64,000 nt of DNA from an uncultured Paraglaciecola sp. (GCF_913020055.1 NZ_CAJWCF010000007.1:19734-83733), one strand, 5' to 3'. Positions 1 to 11,401 are shown, numbered from the stretch's first letter. Numbers and translations: made by a program. The notes: generated by a model from the sequence alone, not told the origin.

Positions 1-1
1 A

Positions 2-3000
2 GATATTTGGGCCATCAATAAAGAAAAGACTGTTTTTAGTTTCAACCTGCAAAATAGCCAGAATATTGTTCAGCACCCATCCATAACTGAGCAATGTGGC
101 AGTGAGTTTTCAGATATTCTGCAGGACACAACCAATACTATTTGGATTGCAACGGGGCAAGGACTTTGTAGTTACAACAAAGTATTAAAACAAGCGTTTC
201 TATATAAAAATAAAAGTAGTTCACGGACTAGTTTAATTAGTAATAGAGTTGTTTCACTTTTTCAAGATGCCGGCGATGTTGTTTGGGTTGGCACTATGGG
301 GGGCGTAAGTCGGTGGAATGCAAAACAACGTATATTTAGTCTATTAGCGCAGAATAAAACAACCGAAAATTTACTAAAAAACAATGTAGTCACAAGTTTT
401 GCATACGACCCCAAATCTGCAACTCATTATATTGGTACCTTTGGCGGCGGGATAAGTGTTGTTAACAATGTGACCAATGACATTTCTTTTATCAATTCCA
501 GCACATTCCCTGCATTAACTGATGAAAGAGTAATGTCGATTGTCGCCGATGATGAACAATATTTATGGATCGCGACGTTCGGAGCCGGATTATTTAAATA
601 TCACCCCGACACTGGCAAAATCATCCAATTTAAAAAGGATTCAAATAATCAAAATTCATTAAGTTCAAATGCGATAAGTAAACTCAAACAACTGTCATCT
701 GGTGACTTAGCCATTGCGACCTTTGGAGGGGGCTTAAATATTTTATCTAAAGATGGAGTGTTTACCCATTATCTTGCAACTAATAAAGGTACCTCATCAC
801 TCAGTAGTAAGAACTTAGTGGATATTGTCGAAGATAACCAAGGTAGACTGTGGATCGCCACTATTGGTGGGGGATTGAACGTTCTCGATCTGACTAGCAA
901 AACCATTAAAGTATTTTCTAAAGAAAGTGAACCTGAGAATAGAATACTAAGTGACAATATTTTTGTATTACACAATACTCCAGATTATTTGTGGGCTGGT
1001 ACACAAGAAACCGGTGTTTTAAAACTAAATAAGGCATCAATCGACAGTGCTATTCTAGAAGCGAAATATTATGCTGAAGAAGACGGCCTAAATAGTAATT
1101 CTATCTACGGCATCCTCGTCGATAAGGAGGATAATATTTGGGTCAGTCATGCTAAAGGACTGTCAGCAATTTCAACAGCCAATGAAATAACAAATTTCTT
1201 ACCCTCTCATGGTCTTCAAGGTAAGGACTTCACCTCAGGTGCATTTTATCAAGATGCTGGTGGACGTTTCTTTTTTGGAGGGGCCAATGGTTTCAATAGC
1301 TTTGAACCAGATAAAATTAATAGAGAACAATATTCTGCGCCTCTGCGTTTGCATTCGCTCTCGAAGGCAAATAAGCCTTTGTCTTTACTGGATATGCTCA
1401 ATAAAAATGGTGAAATAGAACTGGAATATACCGATTCATTTGTTAGTTTTGAATTCGCAGTACTAGATTTTACAGACTCTAAAAACAATCGCTTAGAATA
1501 CTCACTTGAAGGCTTGTATGAAGATGTCATCAATACTGGAAATGATTTACGGATGTCTTTTTCTAGTATTCCTGATGGGCACTACATGCTGAGAGTGAAT
1601 GGTTTTAATGCTGATGGTGTGCCAACTACCAACACAATAGATATCCCGATTATTGTTCACCCTCCGATTTGGCGAGGTAAATTAGCTCTTTTTGTGTACG
1701 TAATAGTGGTGCTTTCCATACTCTATTATTTTTATCTGCAATATAAGCGTAAAATGCGACGTCAGCTTAAGTTTCAGCAAGAATTACAAAAGCAAGTGAG
1801 CGAGCGCACCAATGACCTTACCTTAGCCAATGTTGAACTAAAACAAGCCAAACATGGGGCTGAAAAAGCTGCGCAAGCAAAATCTATATTCCTAGCAACC
1901 ATGAGCCATGAAATTCGCACACCAATGAATAGTATCTTGGGAATGGGCGAATTGTTATTAAACACTAGCCTTGACAAAATACAGCGAAAATATGCATCCA
2001 CAGCGCATCGCTCTTCTGAAATGTTATTAGAAATGATTAATGACATATTAGATTTCTCAAAAATGGAAGTGAATAAGGTCTCACTGGAAGAGATTAGTTT
2101 TGATTTACACGACACAGTTGAAGAAGCTATATACCACCTAGCCGGAAGAGCCCATGAGAAAGGATTGGATATAGGGGTAACTATCTCAGTGGACTGTGCA
2201 AGCCAAGTTCTTGGCGATCCCGTTAGAGTACGACAGATAATTACAAATATAGTGGGAAATGCGATTAAGTTTACTGAGTCTGGCTATGTGAAAATCAATG
2301 TTTATAACGAGGCTGGCCAAACGGTAATTGAAGTACAAGATTCAGGAATTGGTATTGCGACTAATAAACTCGCTAATATTTTTGATCCTTTTGAACAAGC
2401 TGAATCAAGTACGACCAGGCGTTTTGGTGGTTCAGGCCTAGGCTTAAATATCACGCAAACCTTAGTTACACTAATGGAAGGTACGATTGCCGTTGCATCA
2501 GAGAAAAATAAAGGTACGCAGTTTACTATCCATTTACCCCTGCGTACGGTGACTAAAACTAAAGAGCTAACTAACGATTTAGTTCAGCTGCATACTGAAT
2601 TGTTTTTTAGCAGTGAATTAGTCCTGCAAAACTGTATAAATGTTTTAGACAGATGCAAATACAGCTATGGCGTAAATGAAACACTAGACATCAACAAATC
2701 ATTTGATCAGAACAGTGTGTTGTTAATTGAAGAAAGTTACTTTGCACAAATCCGAGGTACCGATTTCTTAGAAACCGAAAAACATCGTATTATATTGTGC
2801 TGCTCGTCTGCGAAAGATTTAGGTCATGACGAGATGAACCAAATGACAATACTGACGTTACCCGCTACTAAAAAGCACATCGTGGATGCAATAAATGAAA
2901 TTAAAGGCATTTCTGAGGATAGTTTAGATAATGCGAGCCCACTCGATTTTGGTAATAGTCATTATTTTGGTGCAAAAGTATTATTGGTTGAAGATGTGAA

Positions 3001-3763
3001 AACCAATCAGGAGGTTGCAAAAGGAATACTATCTCAACTTGGCGTTGAAATTGATATTGCAGATAATGGCATGATAGCGGTGCAAATGGCCCATGACACT
3101 GAATATGACCTTATCTTTATGGACTATCAAATGCCTGTATTAGATGGGCTTGAAGCTAGTAAGCTAATCTTACAACAAGCTCATCACGAAAAGTTACCAA
3201 CCATAGTCGCTTTGACTGCAGATCATAGTCATTCCAATAAAGATAAATGGTTGGCGGCGAATGTGAATGGATTTATGACCAAACCATTCAACTCTGCCGA
3301 AATGTTAAAAACACTTAAGCAATTTTTATCTGAAAAAATCGTCCTTAAATCCACCACACAAACTGATGCAAGGGTAAACTTAAAAACAAATAGGCCTATT
3401 GCACAATCCCCCTATATTGATGAGACTATTATTTCTTCTCTTCGAGAAATTGAGATGGTGACGGGTAACGACATGTTAACTAAGTTGGTTGAAATTTTTA
3501 CTGAGGAAGCAAACGAAAAACTACCTAATATGAGGGTTGCGGTGCGTGATGTTAACAATGCAGAAATTTCACAAATTGCCCATGCGTTTAAATCCATGGC
3601 CGGCAATGTTGGTGCGATAAAAGTCCTCGAACTTTCGTCTAAAATAGAAGCGCAAGCATTACTTAACAACAATGAAAAAGTTAACTCGCTCTTCACCTCG
3701 TTAGAGGAAACGCTTGATGAAACAATAAAAGCGTTTAAAAAATCAAAAAAGGTCGATGAATGA
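2..3763 (+). CDS. Hybrid sensor histidine kinase with beta-propeller input (5' partial)
   Basis: The reading frame is open from base 2, so the true start lies left of the window; the ATG at 296 is internal. Residue numbers below count from that ATG. The N-terminal ~370 residues carry repeated W-[IV]-[AG]-T-x-G-G-G motifs, typical of two-component-regulator propeller blades. A Y_Y_Y-type domain follows (~380-455), then one membrane segment (~460-480), a coiled linker, a HisKA domain with the phospho-acceptor in SHEIRTP (~H538), an HATPase domain (DSGIGI and GGSGLGL boxes), a receiver with Asp in FMDYQMP (~D943), and a C-terminal Hpt domain ([10 protein letters not shown], ~H1096). This is a complete phosphorelay inside one inner-membrane protein with a periplasmic sensor. 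The ligand is unknown; Bacteroidetes relatives often sense glycans. It overlaps the next gene by ATGA, so that protein is the likely output partner. Confidence 0.93.
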   Translation, partial: DIWAINKEKTVFSFNLQNSQNIVQHPSITEQCGSEFSDILQDTTNTIWIATGQGLCSYNKVLKQAFLYKNKSSSRTSLISNRVVSLFQDAGDVVWVGTMGGVSRWNAKQRIFSLLAQNKTTENLLKNNVVTSFAYDPKSATHYIGTFGGGISVVNNVTNDISFINSSTFPALTDERVMSIVADDEQYLWIATFGAGLFKYHPDTGKIIQFKKDSNNQNSLSSNAISKLKQLSSGDLAIATFGGGLNILSKDGVFTHYLATNKGTSSLSSKNLVDIVEDNQGRLWIATIGGGLNVLDLTSKTIKVFSKESEPENRILSDNIFVLHNTPDYLWAGTQETGVLKLNKASIDSAILEAKYYAEEDGLNSNSIYGILVDKEDNIWVSHAKGLSAISTANEITNFLPSHGLQGKDFTSGAFYQDAGGRFFFGGANGFNSFEPDKINREQYSAPLRLHSLSKANKPLSLLDMLNKNGEIELEYTDSFVSFEFAVLDFTDSKNNRLEYSLEGLYEDVINTGNDLRMSFSSIPDGHYMLRVNGFNADGVPTTNTIDIPIIVHPPIWRGKLALFVYVIVVLSILYYFYLQYKRKMRRQLKFQQELQKQVSERTNDLTLANVELKQAKHGAEKAAQAKSIFLATMSHEIRTPMNSILGMGELLLNTSLDKIQRKYASTAHRSSEMLLEMINDILDFSKMEVNKVSLEEISFDLHDTVEEAIYHLAGRAHEKGLDIGVTISVDCASQVLGDPVRVRQIITNIVGNAIKFTESGYVKINVYNEAGQTVIEVQDSGIGIATNKLANIFDPFEQAESSTTRRFGGSGLGLNITQTLVTLMEGTIAVASEKNKGTQFTIHLPLRTVTKTKELTNDLVQLHTELFFSSELVLQNCINVLDRCKYSYGVNETLDINKSFDQNSVLLIEESYFAQIRGTDFLETEKHRIILCCSSAKDLGHDEMNQMTILTLPATKKHIVDAINEIKGISEDSLDNASPLDFGNSHYFGAKVLLVEDVKTNQEVAKGILSQLGVEIDIADNGMIAVQMAHDTEYDLIFMDYQMPVLDGLEASKLILQQAHHEKLPTIVALTADHSHSNKDKWLAANVNGFMTKPFNSAEMLKTLKQFLSEKIVLKSTTQTDARVNLKTNRPIAQSPYIDETIISSLREIEMVTGNDMLTKLVEIFTEEANEKLPNMRVAVRDVNNAEISQIAHAFKSMAGNVGAIKVLELSSKIEAQALLNNNEKVNSLFTSLEETLDETIKAFKKSKKVDE

Positions 3764-5544
3764 AAACCGATTCAGTTACTAAGAAAAAAGTACTCATTTG
3801 TGATGACGACCGAACCCATTTATTAATCTTAAATGAAACGCTCAAAGCACAGGGTTACGAGGTGGAACAGGCGGAAAATGGCGAAGTAGCATTCGAAACT
3901 TATTGCCGTTTTTTACCAGACATAGTGTTACTTGACGTAAAAATGCCAATACTAAATGGTTATGAAGTGTGTACTAAAATTAGGGCGACGAATACAGGCC
4001 AATACATTCCTATTTTAATGATCACGGGATCAGATGATTACGAGTCCATTGAAAAGGCTTTTGAGGTTGGTTCAACAGACTTCTTATCAAAGCCTATAAA
4101 GTGGTCGTTAATCCAGCACCGTATTAAATATATGTTGCGTTCGCATGCTTATCAAAAACGTCTCAAAACCCGTGAAAAAGAGCTGCAGTATTTAGCATAC
4201 TATGATCCTCTTACTAAGTTACCTAATCGGCAATTTTTTACTGAGCAACTTGCTAAATCTATTGCACAATCTGCAAGACGAAATACAACAATGGCAGTGA
4301 TGTTTATTGATTTAGACAGCTTCAAACGTATCAACGATACATTAGGTCATCGCTATGGCGACGTAGTTTTAAAGGAAGTGGCTTCTAGATTAACGGCAGA
4401 ACTTAGAGCAAGCGATGTCATCACGCGTAATAGTGAAGGCGTAAGTGAGTCACAAGTGGCCCGATTAGGTGGCGATGAATTTACCGTTCTATTGAGTGAC
4501 TGTGGCGACAGTGACAAGGTTACGCAAATAGCTAAACGAATCATTAGCGCCATCCCAAAACCGATAGTCGTAGAGCATTACAGTCTTGTTGTTACTGCGA
4601 GTATCGGTATTTCAATTTATCCAATTGACGGTACCAATGCAGAAGACCTGATTAAATACGCTGATATGGCGAAGCATGAAGCCAAAGAAAGTGGAAAAAG
4701 CTGCTATCGTTTGCATTCAAAAGAGTTGCATGAGCGGTCGTTAAATCGCTTGAAGCTCGAAGAGTATATGCGCGAAGCACTAAAACAAGATATGTTTGAG
4801 CTGTACTATCAACCTCAAGTCAATTCAATCACTGGAAAAGTAGAAGGTGCAGAGGCGTTACTTCGCTTACACCATAGTACTTTAGGTATTATTTCACCGA
4901 TAGAATTTATACCTATAGCAGAGGACACTGGGTTAATTGTCGAAATAGGCTATTGGGTTATTCGCAGGGCTTGCGAGCAGCTGGTTAAGTGGCAAAATTC
5001 GGAAATGGCAAGTGTCAGTATTTCAGTAAATGTCTCTGTCAAACAAATAAACAAACCTAAATTTGTTAGTACTTTACAAGGTATGATTAAAAACACGGGG
5101 GCTAACCCTGCGTTGTTAGAGATTGAGCTAACTGAGAGTATTATTATGACTAATCCCGAGGAAAATATTTCTAAATTACAGGAAATTAAAACTCTCGGCG
5201 TCAAATTATCAATTGATGATTTTGGCACAGGTTATTCGTCATTAAGTTATTTAAAAAAATTCCCACTCGACATCTTAAAGATCGATCGGTCATTTGTTAT
5301 TGGACTAACTCAAGAAACCACTAGTGATGATGCCGTGATAATAAGTGCCATATCTGCAATGGCCAAAGCGCTTAGACTGAATATTGTTGTTGAGGGAATA
5401 GAGACAAGTGAGCAACTCAATTGCACAAACACCTTATGTGGTGGTGAGAACACCTTGATACAAGGTTATTTTTATTCTAAACCTTTGCCTATAGATTCAT
5501 TAGTCGATTATGTGCATAGCAATTTCAAGTATCTGAGTCACTAA
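3760..5544 (+). CDS. Response regulator with REC, GGDEF and EAL domains
   Basis: A cytoplasmic c-di-GMP enzyme of 594 residues. The receiver domain (1-125) has the phospho-acceptor in LLDVKMP (~D59). A GGDEF domain (~145-320) has an intact active-site motif at ~237-241. An EAL domain (~335-585) retains EAL at ~365, [18 protein letters not shown] and DILKIDRSF, so both cyclase and phosphodiesterase chemistry look possible. Which activity dominates cannot be told from sequence. The start ATG lies inside the stop of the upstream hybrid kinase (ATGA), which implies translational coupling and suggests that kinase's Hpt domain phosphorylates this receiver. Confidence 0.93.
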   Translation: MKTDSVTKKKVLICDDDRTHLLILNETLKAQGYEVEQAENGEVAFETYCRFLPDIVLLDVKMPILNGYEVCTKIRATNTGQYIPILMITGSDDYESIEKAFEVGSTDFLSKPIKWSLIQHRIKYMLRSHAYQKRLKTREKELQYLAYYDPLTKLPNRQFFTEQLAKSIAQSARRNTTMAVMFIDLDSFKRINDTLGHRYGDVVLKEVASRLTAELRASDVITRNSEGVSESQVARLGGDEFTVLLSDCGDSDKVTQIAKRIISAIPKPIVVEHYSLVVTASIGISIYPIDGTNAEDLIKYADMAKHEAKESGKSCYRLHSKELHERSLNRLKLEEYMREALKQDMFELYYQPQVNSITGKVEGAEALLRLHHSTLGIISPIEFIPIAEDTGLIVEIGYWVIRRACEQLVKWQNSEMASVSISVNVSVKQINKPKFVSTLQGMIKNTGANPALLEIELTESIIMTNPEENISKLQEIKTLGVKLSIDDFGTGYSSLSYLKKFPLDILKIDRSFVIGLTQETTSDDAVIISAISAMAKALRLNIVVEGIETSEQLNCTNTLCGGENTLIQGYFYSKPLPIDSLVDYVHSNFKYLSH

Positions 5545-5651
5545 AACGCCAGCTGTATTTGAGTGCTCATAATTACAATGCTTTAATATAATTGACGTTC
5601 TTTATGAGCTAGACACTAAATTATAATAAGCACAATATTTTGAAGTGATAG

Positions 5652-5708
5652 CAAGTATTGAGCTGAGTGAGAACTTCTTTACACAGATTTGTGTAAGCTC
5701 AATACTTG
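5652..5708. terminator. Nested inverted repeat between convergent genes
   Basis: A perfect 13-bp inverted repeat (5652-5664 with 5696-5708) encloses a second 6-bp palindrome, TACACA/TGTGTA (5680-5685 with 5690-5695). It lies between two convergent genes, so a bidirectional transcription stop is likely. There is no long T run on either side, so factor-independent termination is not assured. Confidence 0.5.
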
Positions 5709-5725
5709 GCTGGTTATTGTATAAA

Positions 5726-7429
5726 TTAAAGGCCTAACACCTTAATGCCTTGTGTGAAATCTACATCGACAGGAATGTCCGCAGCGGTTAACTTGTCGAG
5801 ATCTTGCTGTAGTTGTGTTCTGATTACGCCTTTATCTGCTACTAACTTCGCCACGCCATCGTAATCACCATCACCCTGTAGAGTGAGTATTTTGTTTGAT
5901 AATGCATCAATAGCATCACCCATTTTTTGCATGTCGACTAAATAAAACCCTTCGCTGTTGCGACTAAAAGCCTGGTATTCCTGAAAAAAGTTAAACCTGA
6001 TCATATTGGCTTTTCCGTGGGCACTAGATGCGCCAAATCGAACAGAACGAAAGATCCCCGCCATAAACGTCACATAATAGTCTTGCAACATACCCTCATC
6101 TATTACGCCCTTGGCCAATAACTGTTGCACCATATAAAGCCCTAATATATCGGCCTTACCTTCTTCTAAAGCGGATGCATGTTCTTTTAAAGCCTGTCTA
6201 ACTGTTTGTTCACTGCCCAATACTGTTTTAATGCCCAGCCCATGAGCTACTTCGTGAAACATAGTATTTGCGAAAAAAGCGTTGAAGGTAATATGTTTAC
6301 GTTGTTCAGGCACAATCAGTTGCTTAGAAATAGGCACTAAAATGTTATCGAACTTAGCTTGCATGGCATTTTTGAGTTGTAATCTGCGAGTGCCTTTGGC
6401 TAGTTGTACTTCTTCATCGTTAGGTAGGTTGATGGCGATGGTTTTACTGCCTGCATTTGAATGGCCGGCGTAATAAATGACATCATAGGCATTTAAGTCA
6501 GCATTTGCGCCAGGCATTTGTGCTTTATATTCTGCCTCTACGGGTAAACCAAGTTGTAGCTCTGGTAAGTAAGAGGCGTATTTACTGAGCTTTTCACTCC
6601 AAACCAAGTCTTTCAATAACACATAAGATTCAAATGCTGCCCGGTAACCAAACAATTTATCTTCATATGTCTCAATGGGTCCATAAACCAATTCGATAGG
6701 ATTGGTCTTCATATCCATCCACGCGTAGTCAGAAGGTTGGTAATTGTCAGTCAACAGCGCTTCAGCCCTCAAGTTGAGGTATGCAGCAAAGCTTTTATCT
6801 TCTGCTAAATTGGCTGCTTTTGTTAATAGTAACGACGCTTCTTTTAGTTCTTTAGAAAAGTAAGTGGAGTAGGAGATGGCCGTTAGTTTACCTTCTTCAT
6901 CCCTGCGAACCATAGAATACAGTCCATCTTTGTCAGCAAAGTCAGTTGAATCAAACTCTGCTTTGGTCATATCTTCAGGATAAAATTGCGCGCCTAAGAA
7001 CTTCTCATCTGTATCAGATAAAAAAGGTTTATCGCCATTTAATCTGTCCCATGGTCCATAATTGATATCAGCAAAATTTTGTACTTTTGGGTCGTTAATG
7101 AGTGACAAAAAAGCGTTTTTATCTTGGGGAAATGCTTGTTTCCAAAATAAGTTGTCCATAATCACAGAGGCCTCAATTAACACTGCTAACATCTGTTGTT
7201 GGTTGTCTGTTAAATGGCTGATGTTTGCAGACAATGTGACGGGGAAATAAATATTAAGTCTGCTTTCATTGCTCTCAATAAGAGATAATTCTGCTTTTTT
7301 GTCTGTGGATATTTCAGCGACTTTAGGTATCTGAGTATTATCATTTGTAGGATTATCACATGATGAAATTAGTATTGAACAAACCACTACCGTTATTGCT
7401 GATCTGCAGAATCTTGAAAGAATTCTCAT
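5726..7429 (-). CDS. M49-like (dipeptidyl peptidase III family) metallopeptidase lipoprotein
   Basis: 567 residues with a lipoprotein signal (lipobox LISSC, Cys ~24), so probably anchored in the envelope. A zinc-binding HEVAH pentapeptide at ~392-396 is followed ~25-30 residues later by a LEEGKAD motif. This pairing of HExxH with EExxxAD resembles the catalytic core of peptidase family M49. Classical members have a six-residue HExxGH motif; the five-residue form is known from a few bacterial members. The likely role is removal of dipeptides from peptides in the periplasm, but substrate and activity are inferred. It stands alone, converging on the EAL gene and diverging from the HDOD gene. Confidence 0.75.
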   Translation of the reverse strand: MRILSRFCRSAITVVVCSILISSCDNPTNDNTQIPKVAEISTDKKAELSLIESNESRLNIYFPVTLSANISHLTDNQQQMLAVLIEASVIMDNLFWKQAFPQDKNAFLSLINDPKVQNFADINYGPWDRLNGDKPFLSDTDEKFLGAQFYPEDMTKAEFDSTDFADKDGLYSMVRRDEEGKLTAISYSTYFSKELKEASLLLTKAANLAEDKSFAAYLNLRAEALLTDNYQPSDYAWMDMKTNPIELVYGPIETYEDKLFGYRAAFESYVLLKDLVWSEKLSKYASYLPELQLGLPVEAEYKAQMPGANADLNAYDVIYYAGHSNAGSKTIAINLPNDEEVQLAKGTRRLQLKNAMQAKFDNILVPISKQLIVPEQRKHITFNAFFANTMFHEVAHGLGIKTVLGSEQTVRQALKEHASALEEGKADILGLYMVQQLLAKGVIDEGMLQDYYVTFMAGIFRSVRFGASSAHGKANMIRFNFFQEYQAFSRNSEGFYLVDMQKMGDAIDALSNKILTLQGDGDYDGVAKLVADKGVIRTQLQQDLDKLTAADIPVDVDFTQGIKVLGL

Positions 7430-7667
7430 TGCTTCGCCTTTTTTTATTGTTGTATTCTGTTATTTATTCTCTTTCAACGGGAATATAACAAATTTTTAGC
7501 TTTTAATGCGTTTATCATCTCTAGTTAGCACAATAAAGTATGCTAGCATTTACATTCTTTTACTTTCAGCAATTAGCTCGTTGGAATGTTTAGGTGAGAC
7601 AGCAGACAATTATTTTCATAGACTTACCCTAGGGGTTAATTTGTTTTGACAGGATATAGGTAAACAT

Positions 7668-8504
7668 ATGGCTACAGAAAACGCACTTCTTACGATATTG
7701 GTAGAGAAAATAAATAACGATACATTGGTTCTACCAACATTACCTGCGATTGCTTTGAAGGTAAGGAGAGCTGCAGACGATCCCGATATCAATTTAAGTT
7801 CGATGGCTGATGTTATTAGCCAAGACCCGTCATTAAGCGCACGTATGATAAAAATTTCAAACAGTGCTTATTTAGGACGTTCAGTTAAAGTCACCTCCGC
7901 ACAACAAGCTGTTACTCGTATAGGTTTGCACCATATTAAAAACATCTCCACTGCTTTAGCTATGGAACAATTATTTGTTTCTAAAAATGCCATTGTCAAA
8001 GAGTATATGACTCGTGTTTGGACAGATACCATTGGAATTGTGGCTAGTTCATTGGCTGCCTTACAAGTGCACACAAAACAAACTAAAAACCGCGCCCTTT
8101 ACCTTGACTCAATGATGTTAGCGGCATTAGTACATAATATTGGTGTACTACCGATACTGACTGAAGCTGAGCGTCATGCAGATGTGTTTGCAAATGCATC
8201 ATTTCTAGATCTGGCGATTGATAAAATGGCCGGTAAAATTGGTGCCAGTATTATGACTGAATGGGGCTTTGAACCAGAATTTGTCAACGTAGCACAGAAC
8301 TGGAAAGACTTATCTGTTCAATCTGAAACGGCTTCTTACCTAGATTTGGTTAGATTAGGTGCAGCACTTTGCGGCAAGTTTGAAAGTCATAAAGAAGAAA
8401 TTTTTAATGCGGCAATCGAAAAAGGAATTGTTGATAATTTGTCAGTGTTACTTAGTGATGAGTTTGACGAATTGCGTGATAGTGCCAAACAAATCTTTCA
8501 ATAA
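7668..8504 (+). CDS. HDOD domain protein
   Basis: 278 residues, almost wholly an HDOD domain: LPTLPAIALKV, then ISQDPSLSARMIKISNSA and the AVTRIGLHHIKN segment. HDOD proteins are non-catalytic relatives of HD hydrolases that act as signalling scaffolds. No HD metal-binding pair and no GGDEF or EAL domain is attached. The 238-bp upstream gap holds the divergent start of the metallopeptidase gene. A terminator follows directly. Its pathway is unknown. Confidence 0.88.
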   Translation: MATENALLTILVEKINNDTLVLPTLPAIALKVRRAADDPDINLSSMADVISQDPSLSARMIKISNSAYLGRSVKVTSAQQAVTRIGLHHIKNISTALAMEQLFVSKNAIVKEYMTRVWTDTIGIVASSLAALQVHTKQTKNRALYLDSMMLAALVHNIGVLPILTEAERHADVFANASFLDLAIDKMAGKIGASIMTEWGFEPEFVNVAQNWKDLSVQSETASYLDLVRLGAALCGKFESHKEEIFNAAIEKGIVDNLSVLLSDEFDELRDSAKQIFQ

Positions 8505-8525
8505 GACAGGCATCTTAGCGCTTTT

Positions 8526-8554
8526 AAAGATGCTGATAATTCCAGCATCTTTTT
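8526..8554 (+). terminator. Rho-independent terminator after the HDOD gene
   Basis: A 10-bp stem (8526-8535 with 8543-8552, AAAGATGCTG and its complement) with a 7-base loop, continuing into TTTTT. It also sits just past the 3' end of rdgC on the other strand, but the T run favours plus-strand use. Confidence 0.85.
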
Positions 8555-8573
8555 ATTAAAAAACACTTATGTG

Positions 8574-9482
8574 TTAACTCACCTTTTCATCATCTAAATT
8601 AAACATTTCTTTTAGACGTTTAGCGAAACGCACTACTTCGCCCGACATCAGTGCAAAATTAGCATCCAATCTAGCTAATATTTGATCTTTAGGAATGTCG
8701 TCGTTTTGTTCTCTTATTACATCTGTGAATTTCACGCGTTTAATGCTCAAATCTTCCTGGATAATCGCAGTGAGTGTTTCATTCCATTCAACAGCAAGTT
8801 TTTGAACTGACTTTCCCGCTTCTATGTGATGTGCAATTTCTTCGCAGTACAAATCTTGATTTTTGCAACGAATGATAGCGCCGTCTTCTTCCAACGCCTT
8901 TAGCTCAGCCTCTTCTAATACTACTATATCTGTTGGCGCTGAGTCATCTTTCAACCATGAGGTTAAATTAGCCTGTACAGATTGTCTTGCCAAAGGAACA
9001 ACGGGCAATGAACCTATGGCTTTGCGTACCATGGCTAAGAACGCTTCAGCTTTGCCATCTGCAGACGAATCTACCACCACCAAATTATCTTGGGTAGAGA
9101 TGAAGCCGTGTGTATAACTATTTTTGGTGAATGCTTGAGGCAGTAAACGATGAATTATTTCTTGTTTCATATCCTGCTGAGCTTTTTTGCCTACAGGAGA
9201 ACCCGTCTCAGCTTCTATCAGTGCTACTTTGTCTGCAAGTTCAGCATTAACAACAACTGCGGGTAAAATACGCTCTTGTTTCTTCAGGGTTAGCCAAATC
9301 CTACCTGCCGTTGCGTGAATTAATGTCTCGCCTTGATTAAAGGGGGAAGCCCAACCCATCGTAGCTAACTCTTGGCTGCCGCAAGGGCGAAATTTGAATT
9401 CAGCAAGTTTGTCTTCCAAGTCTTGCTCTTTTAAATCCATGTCTTGAGTAATTGCGTAAAGCTTTAGGTTTTTAAACCACAT
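8574..9482 (-). CDS. rdgC: Recombination-associated protein RdgC
   Basis: 302 residues, the usual RdgC length. The N-terminus (MWFKNLKLYAIT), the GWASPF segment and the C-terminal LDANFALMSGEV region are characteristic. RdgC forms a ring-shaped dimer that binds DNA without sequence preference and limits RecA filament formation; it acts on the nucleoid. It is a single-gene unit, converging on the HDOD gene. Confidence 0.95.
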   Translation of the reverse strand: MWFKNLKLYAITQDMDLKEQDLEDKLAEFKFRPCGSQELATMGWASPFNQGETLIHATAGRIWLTLKKQERILPAVVVNAELADKVALIEAETGSPVGKKAQQDMKQEIIHRLLPQAFTKNSYTHGFISTQDNLVVVDSSADGKAEAFLAMVRKAIGSLPVVPLARQSVQANLTSWLKDDSAPTDIVVLEEAELKALEEDGAIIRCKNQDLYCEEIAHHIEAGKSVQKLAVEWNETLTAIIQEDLSIKRVKFTDVIREQNDDIPKDQILARLDANFALMSGEVVRFAKRLKEMFNLDDEKVS

Positions 9483-9583
9483 AAAATAATCCGCTTGAGC
9501 GCAGAGCCGCGCTGTTAAAAAAGGCTGTAGAGACTATCAGGAATTAACCTTGACGACTATGTGAATTGGCAAAATTTTGCTTA

Positions 9584-9676
9584 TACCAATGAGCTTAAAG
9601 AATTGCCTTCTCATAAAGCCCTAGCCGTTTTGGGATGACGCGCCGCCGCGCAGGGAATTCTTTAAGCTGATTAGAA
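9584..9676. repeat. Long imperfect palindrome, MITE-like or terminator
   Basis: Arms 9584-9607 and 9653-9676 match at about 20 of 24 positions, with a perfect 12-bp core (GCTTAAAGAATT and its complement). The ~45-base centre is GC-rich (CGCGCCGCCGCGC). The right arm abuts the stop codon of the minus-strand kinase gene. The ACCAAT-type end is reminiscent of intergenic palindromes common in Alteromonadales, but I see no second copy in this window. Confidence 0.5.
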
Positions 9677-11401
9677 TTAAACGGGGATAGTGATTATGTA
9701 TTGAAGGCCATTGCCAGGTTGACTGAAGGCTTCTATTCCACCACCTAGTGTTTGGGTGACTAGGTTATACATTATATGTGTGCCTAAGCCGCTTCCACCT
9801 TTACCTCTGCGAGTAGTGAAAAATGCGTCAAAGTGTCGTGCTAACGTACCTTCATCAAGACCTCTTCCATCGTCAGAGTAATTGATAATAAGATTGTTGT
9901 CTTGTTCAGAAATTTCTACTTTTATGGCACCTTTAGTTTTATCTTCGAAGCCATGGATCAGGGAGTTCATTATCATGTTGGTTAATATTTGAGCCAATAC
10001 TCCAGGCGCACATTTGATTGATAAATCATCCGGGCATTGAATATTAATAGTATGTTGCGTTTTCTTGAAATTAGGTGCTAAAGATTGCACGACTTCACTT
10101 AAATACTCGCTAACATTGATTTCTCTTTCCGCTTCACTTGTTTGATCAACTGCAACCTGTTTAAAGCTTGATATAAGATCAGAAGCACGGTTTAAATTGT
10201 TGGTTAATAACGTGATAGTTTGCTGTGCTTCAGACAGAAACGACGTCATGGTACTGCCAGTCAGTTTTTTATCATCGTATGCGCTTTGGAGTTTTTTCAC
10301 CCTGTCTTGTAGAAAACTGGTGGCGGTAACACTCACACCCAAAGGTGTATTAACGTCATGCGCAATGCCTGCTACTAACCCACCCAATGAAGCCATTCTT
10401 TCCGATTCAACCAACTGGTCTTTCGCCATTTGTATGGTTTCCATGGATGTGGCTAATTCGGAATTTCGTTTACGCAGTTCATCTTCGATAAATTGGCGGT
10501 TTTCGTTTTCTTGGCGTAATTCACGTTGGTTAATTAACAGCTCATCTTTTTGTTGTTCTAAGTCCAACATGATCCTGCTTAGCGTCGCAGTTTTTTTAGC
10601 GACTTCTTCTTCCAATGATATATTTTGGTCGTCTAATCTAAGGTTTGCTTGTTGCAGCTCACTTTGCGTGCCTGCAAGTTTGGATTGAAACTCAATCATT
10701 TCATCGATTAATTTATTGTAGGAAGTTTCCAATACTTTTAATTCGTTGTCCTCATTGATGCTCAAATCCAGTTTGGATGACTCAGGATCGTCTAGGTTAA
10801 AATCGGAAATCTGTTGAGTCAGTTCATTCAGTGGATTGGTCAACATAGTACGAAATGCACTCATAAACAGAAACACTAAAAATGCAGTTTTAACTATGGC
10901 ATTACCCACTAAGAAAAATATTCCGACTTCAATTCGACCAAAAATAATGGCTGAACTTGAATATAAGGTGACATCTCCGACTAATGATGTTCTGCCAGAG
11001 AACTCGAAGATTAATGGGAAACTGTAACCAAAGGTACCGCCGGCGTGGTCTCTAACAACACCTTTGGTGATAGATTCACCAACTAATTTAGAAGTACGGC
11101 CTAAATCGGCAATATAATTGCTGTTTTCATCTCGAATTTGCACACCTTCTACGATTGGCAGTTCCATCAAACCTACAGCGATAGATTTTGCTTGAGGTGT
11201 ATTAAGCTCCCAAATAGCTCGGGTTAAACTGGTACTAAAGGTGTTTTTTAAGGTTTTAAGCTCGCCTTCGATATGACTTTTTGCGTTTAAATATTCGGTG
11301 AAAACTTGGCCTGCAGTTACTATCAGGGTTAACACAAAGTAAACCGAGAGAACTCTGGAAAGAAGCTTTTTAGATAACCCTTGTTTGACGTTTGACATCA
11401 A
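9677..11401 (-). CDS. Membrane sensor histidine kinase
   Basis: 574 residues: an N-terminal membrane segment (~15-35), a periplasmic region of ~120 residues, a second membrane segment (~155-185), a HAMP-like linker, and a long coiled coil (~235-330). The HisKA-type domain has its phospho-acceptor in GIAHDVNTPLG (~H348), and an HATPase domain follows with DDGRGL and GGSGLGTHI. The AHDVNTP form of the H box is found in kinases that often work with separate regulators. No receiver is fused or adjacent, so it is an orphan here. It diverges from phoB across a 412-bp gap. Confidence 0.9.
   Translation of the reverse strand: MMSNVKQGLSKKLLSRVLSVYFVLTLIVTAGQVFTEYLNAKSHIEGELKTLKNTFSTSLTRAIWELNTPQAKSIAVGLMELPIVEGVQIRDENSNYIADLGRTSKLVGESITKGVVRDHAGGTFGYSFPLIFEFSGRTSLVGDVTLYSSSAIIFGRIEVGIFFLVGNAIVKTAFLVFLFMSAFRTMLTNPLNELTQQISDFNLDDPESSKLDLSINEDNELKVLETSYNKLIDEMIEFQSKLAGTQSELQQANLRLDDQNISLEEEVAKKTATLSRIMLDLEQQKDELLINQRELRQENENRQFIEDELRKRNSELATSMETIQMAKDQLVESERMASLGGLVAGIAHDVNTPLGVSVTATSFLQDRVKKLQSAYDDKKLTGSTMTSFLSEAQQTITLLTNNLNRASDLISSFKQVAVDQTSEAEREINVSEYLSEVVQSLAPNFKKTQHTINIQCPDDLSIKCAPGVLAQILTNMIMNSLIHGFEDKTKGAIKVEISEQDNNLIINYSDDGRGLDEGTLARHFDAFFTTRRGKGGSGLGTHIMYNLVTQTLGGGIEAFSQPGNGLQYIITIPV

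Noticed and set aside
10197..10688. A 163-codon plus-strand frame inside the sensor kinase gene
   Set aside because: It is antisense to well-conserved kinase domains and is Ser/Cys-rich in the manner of a shadow frame.
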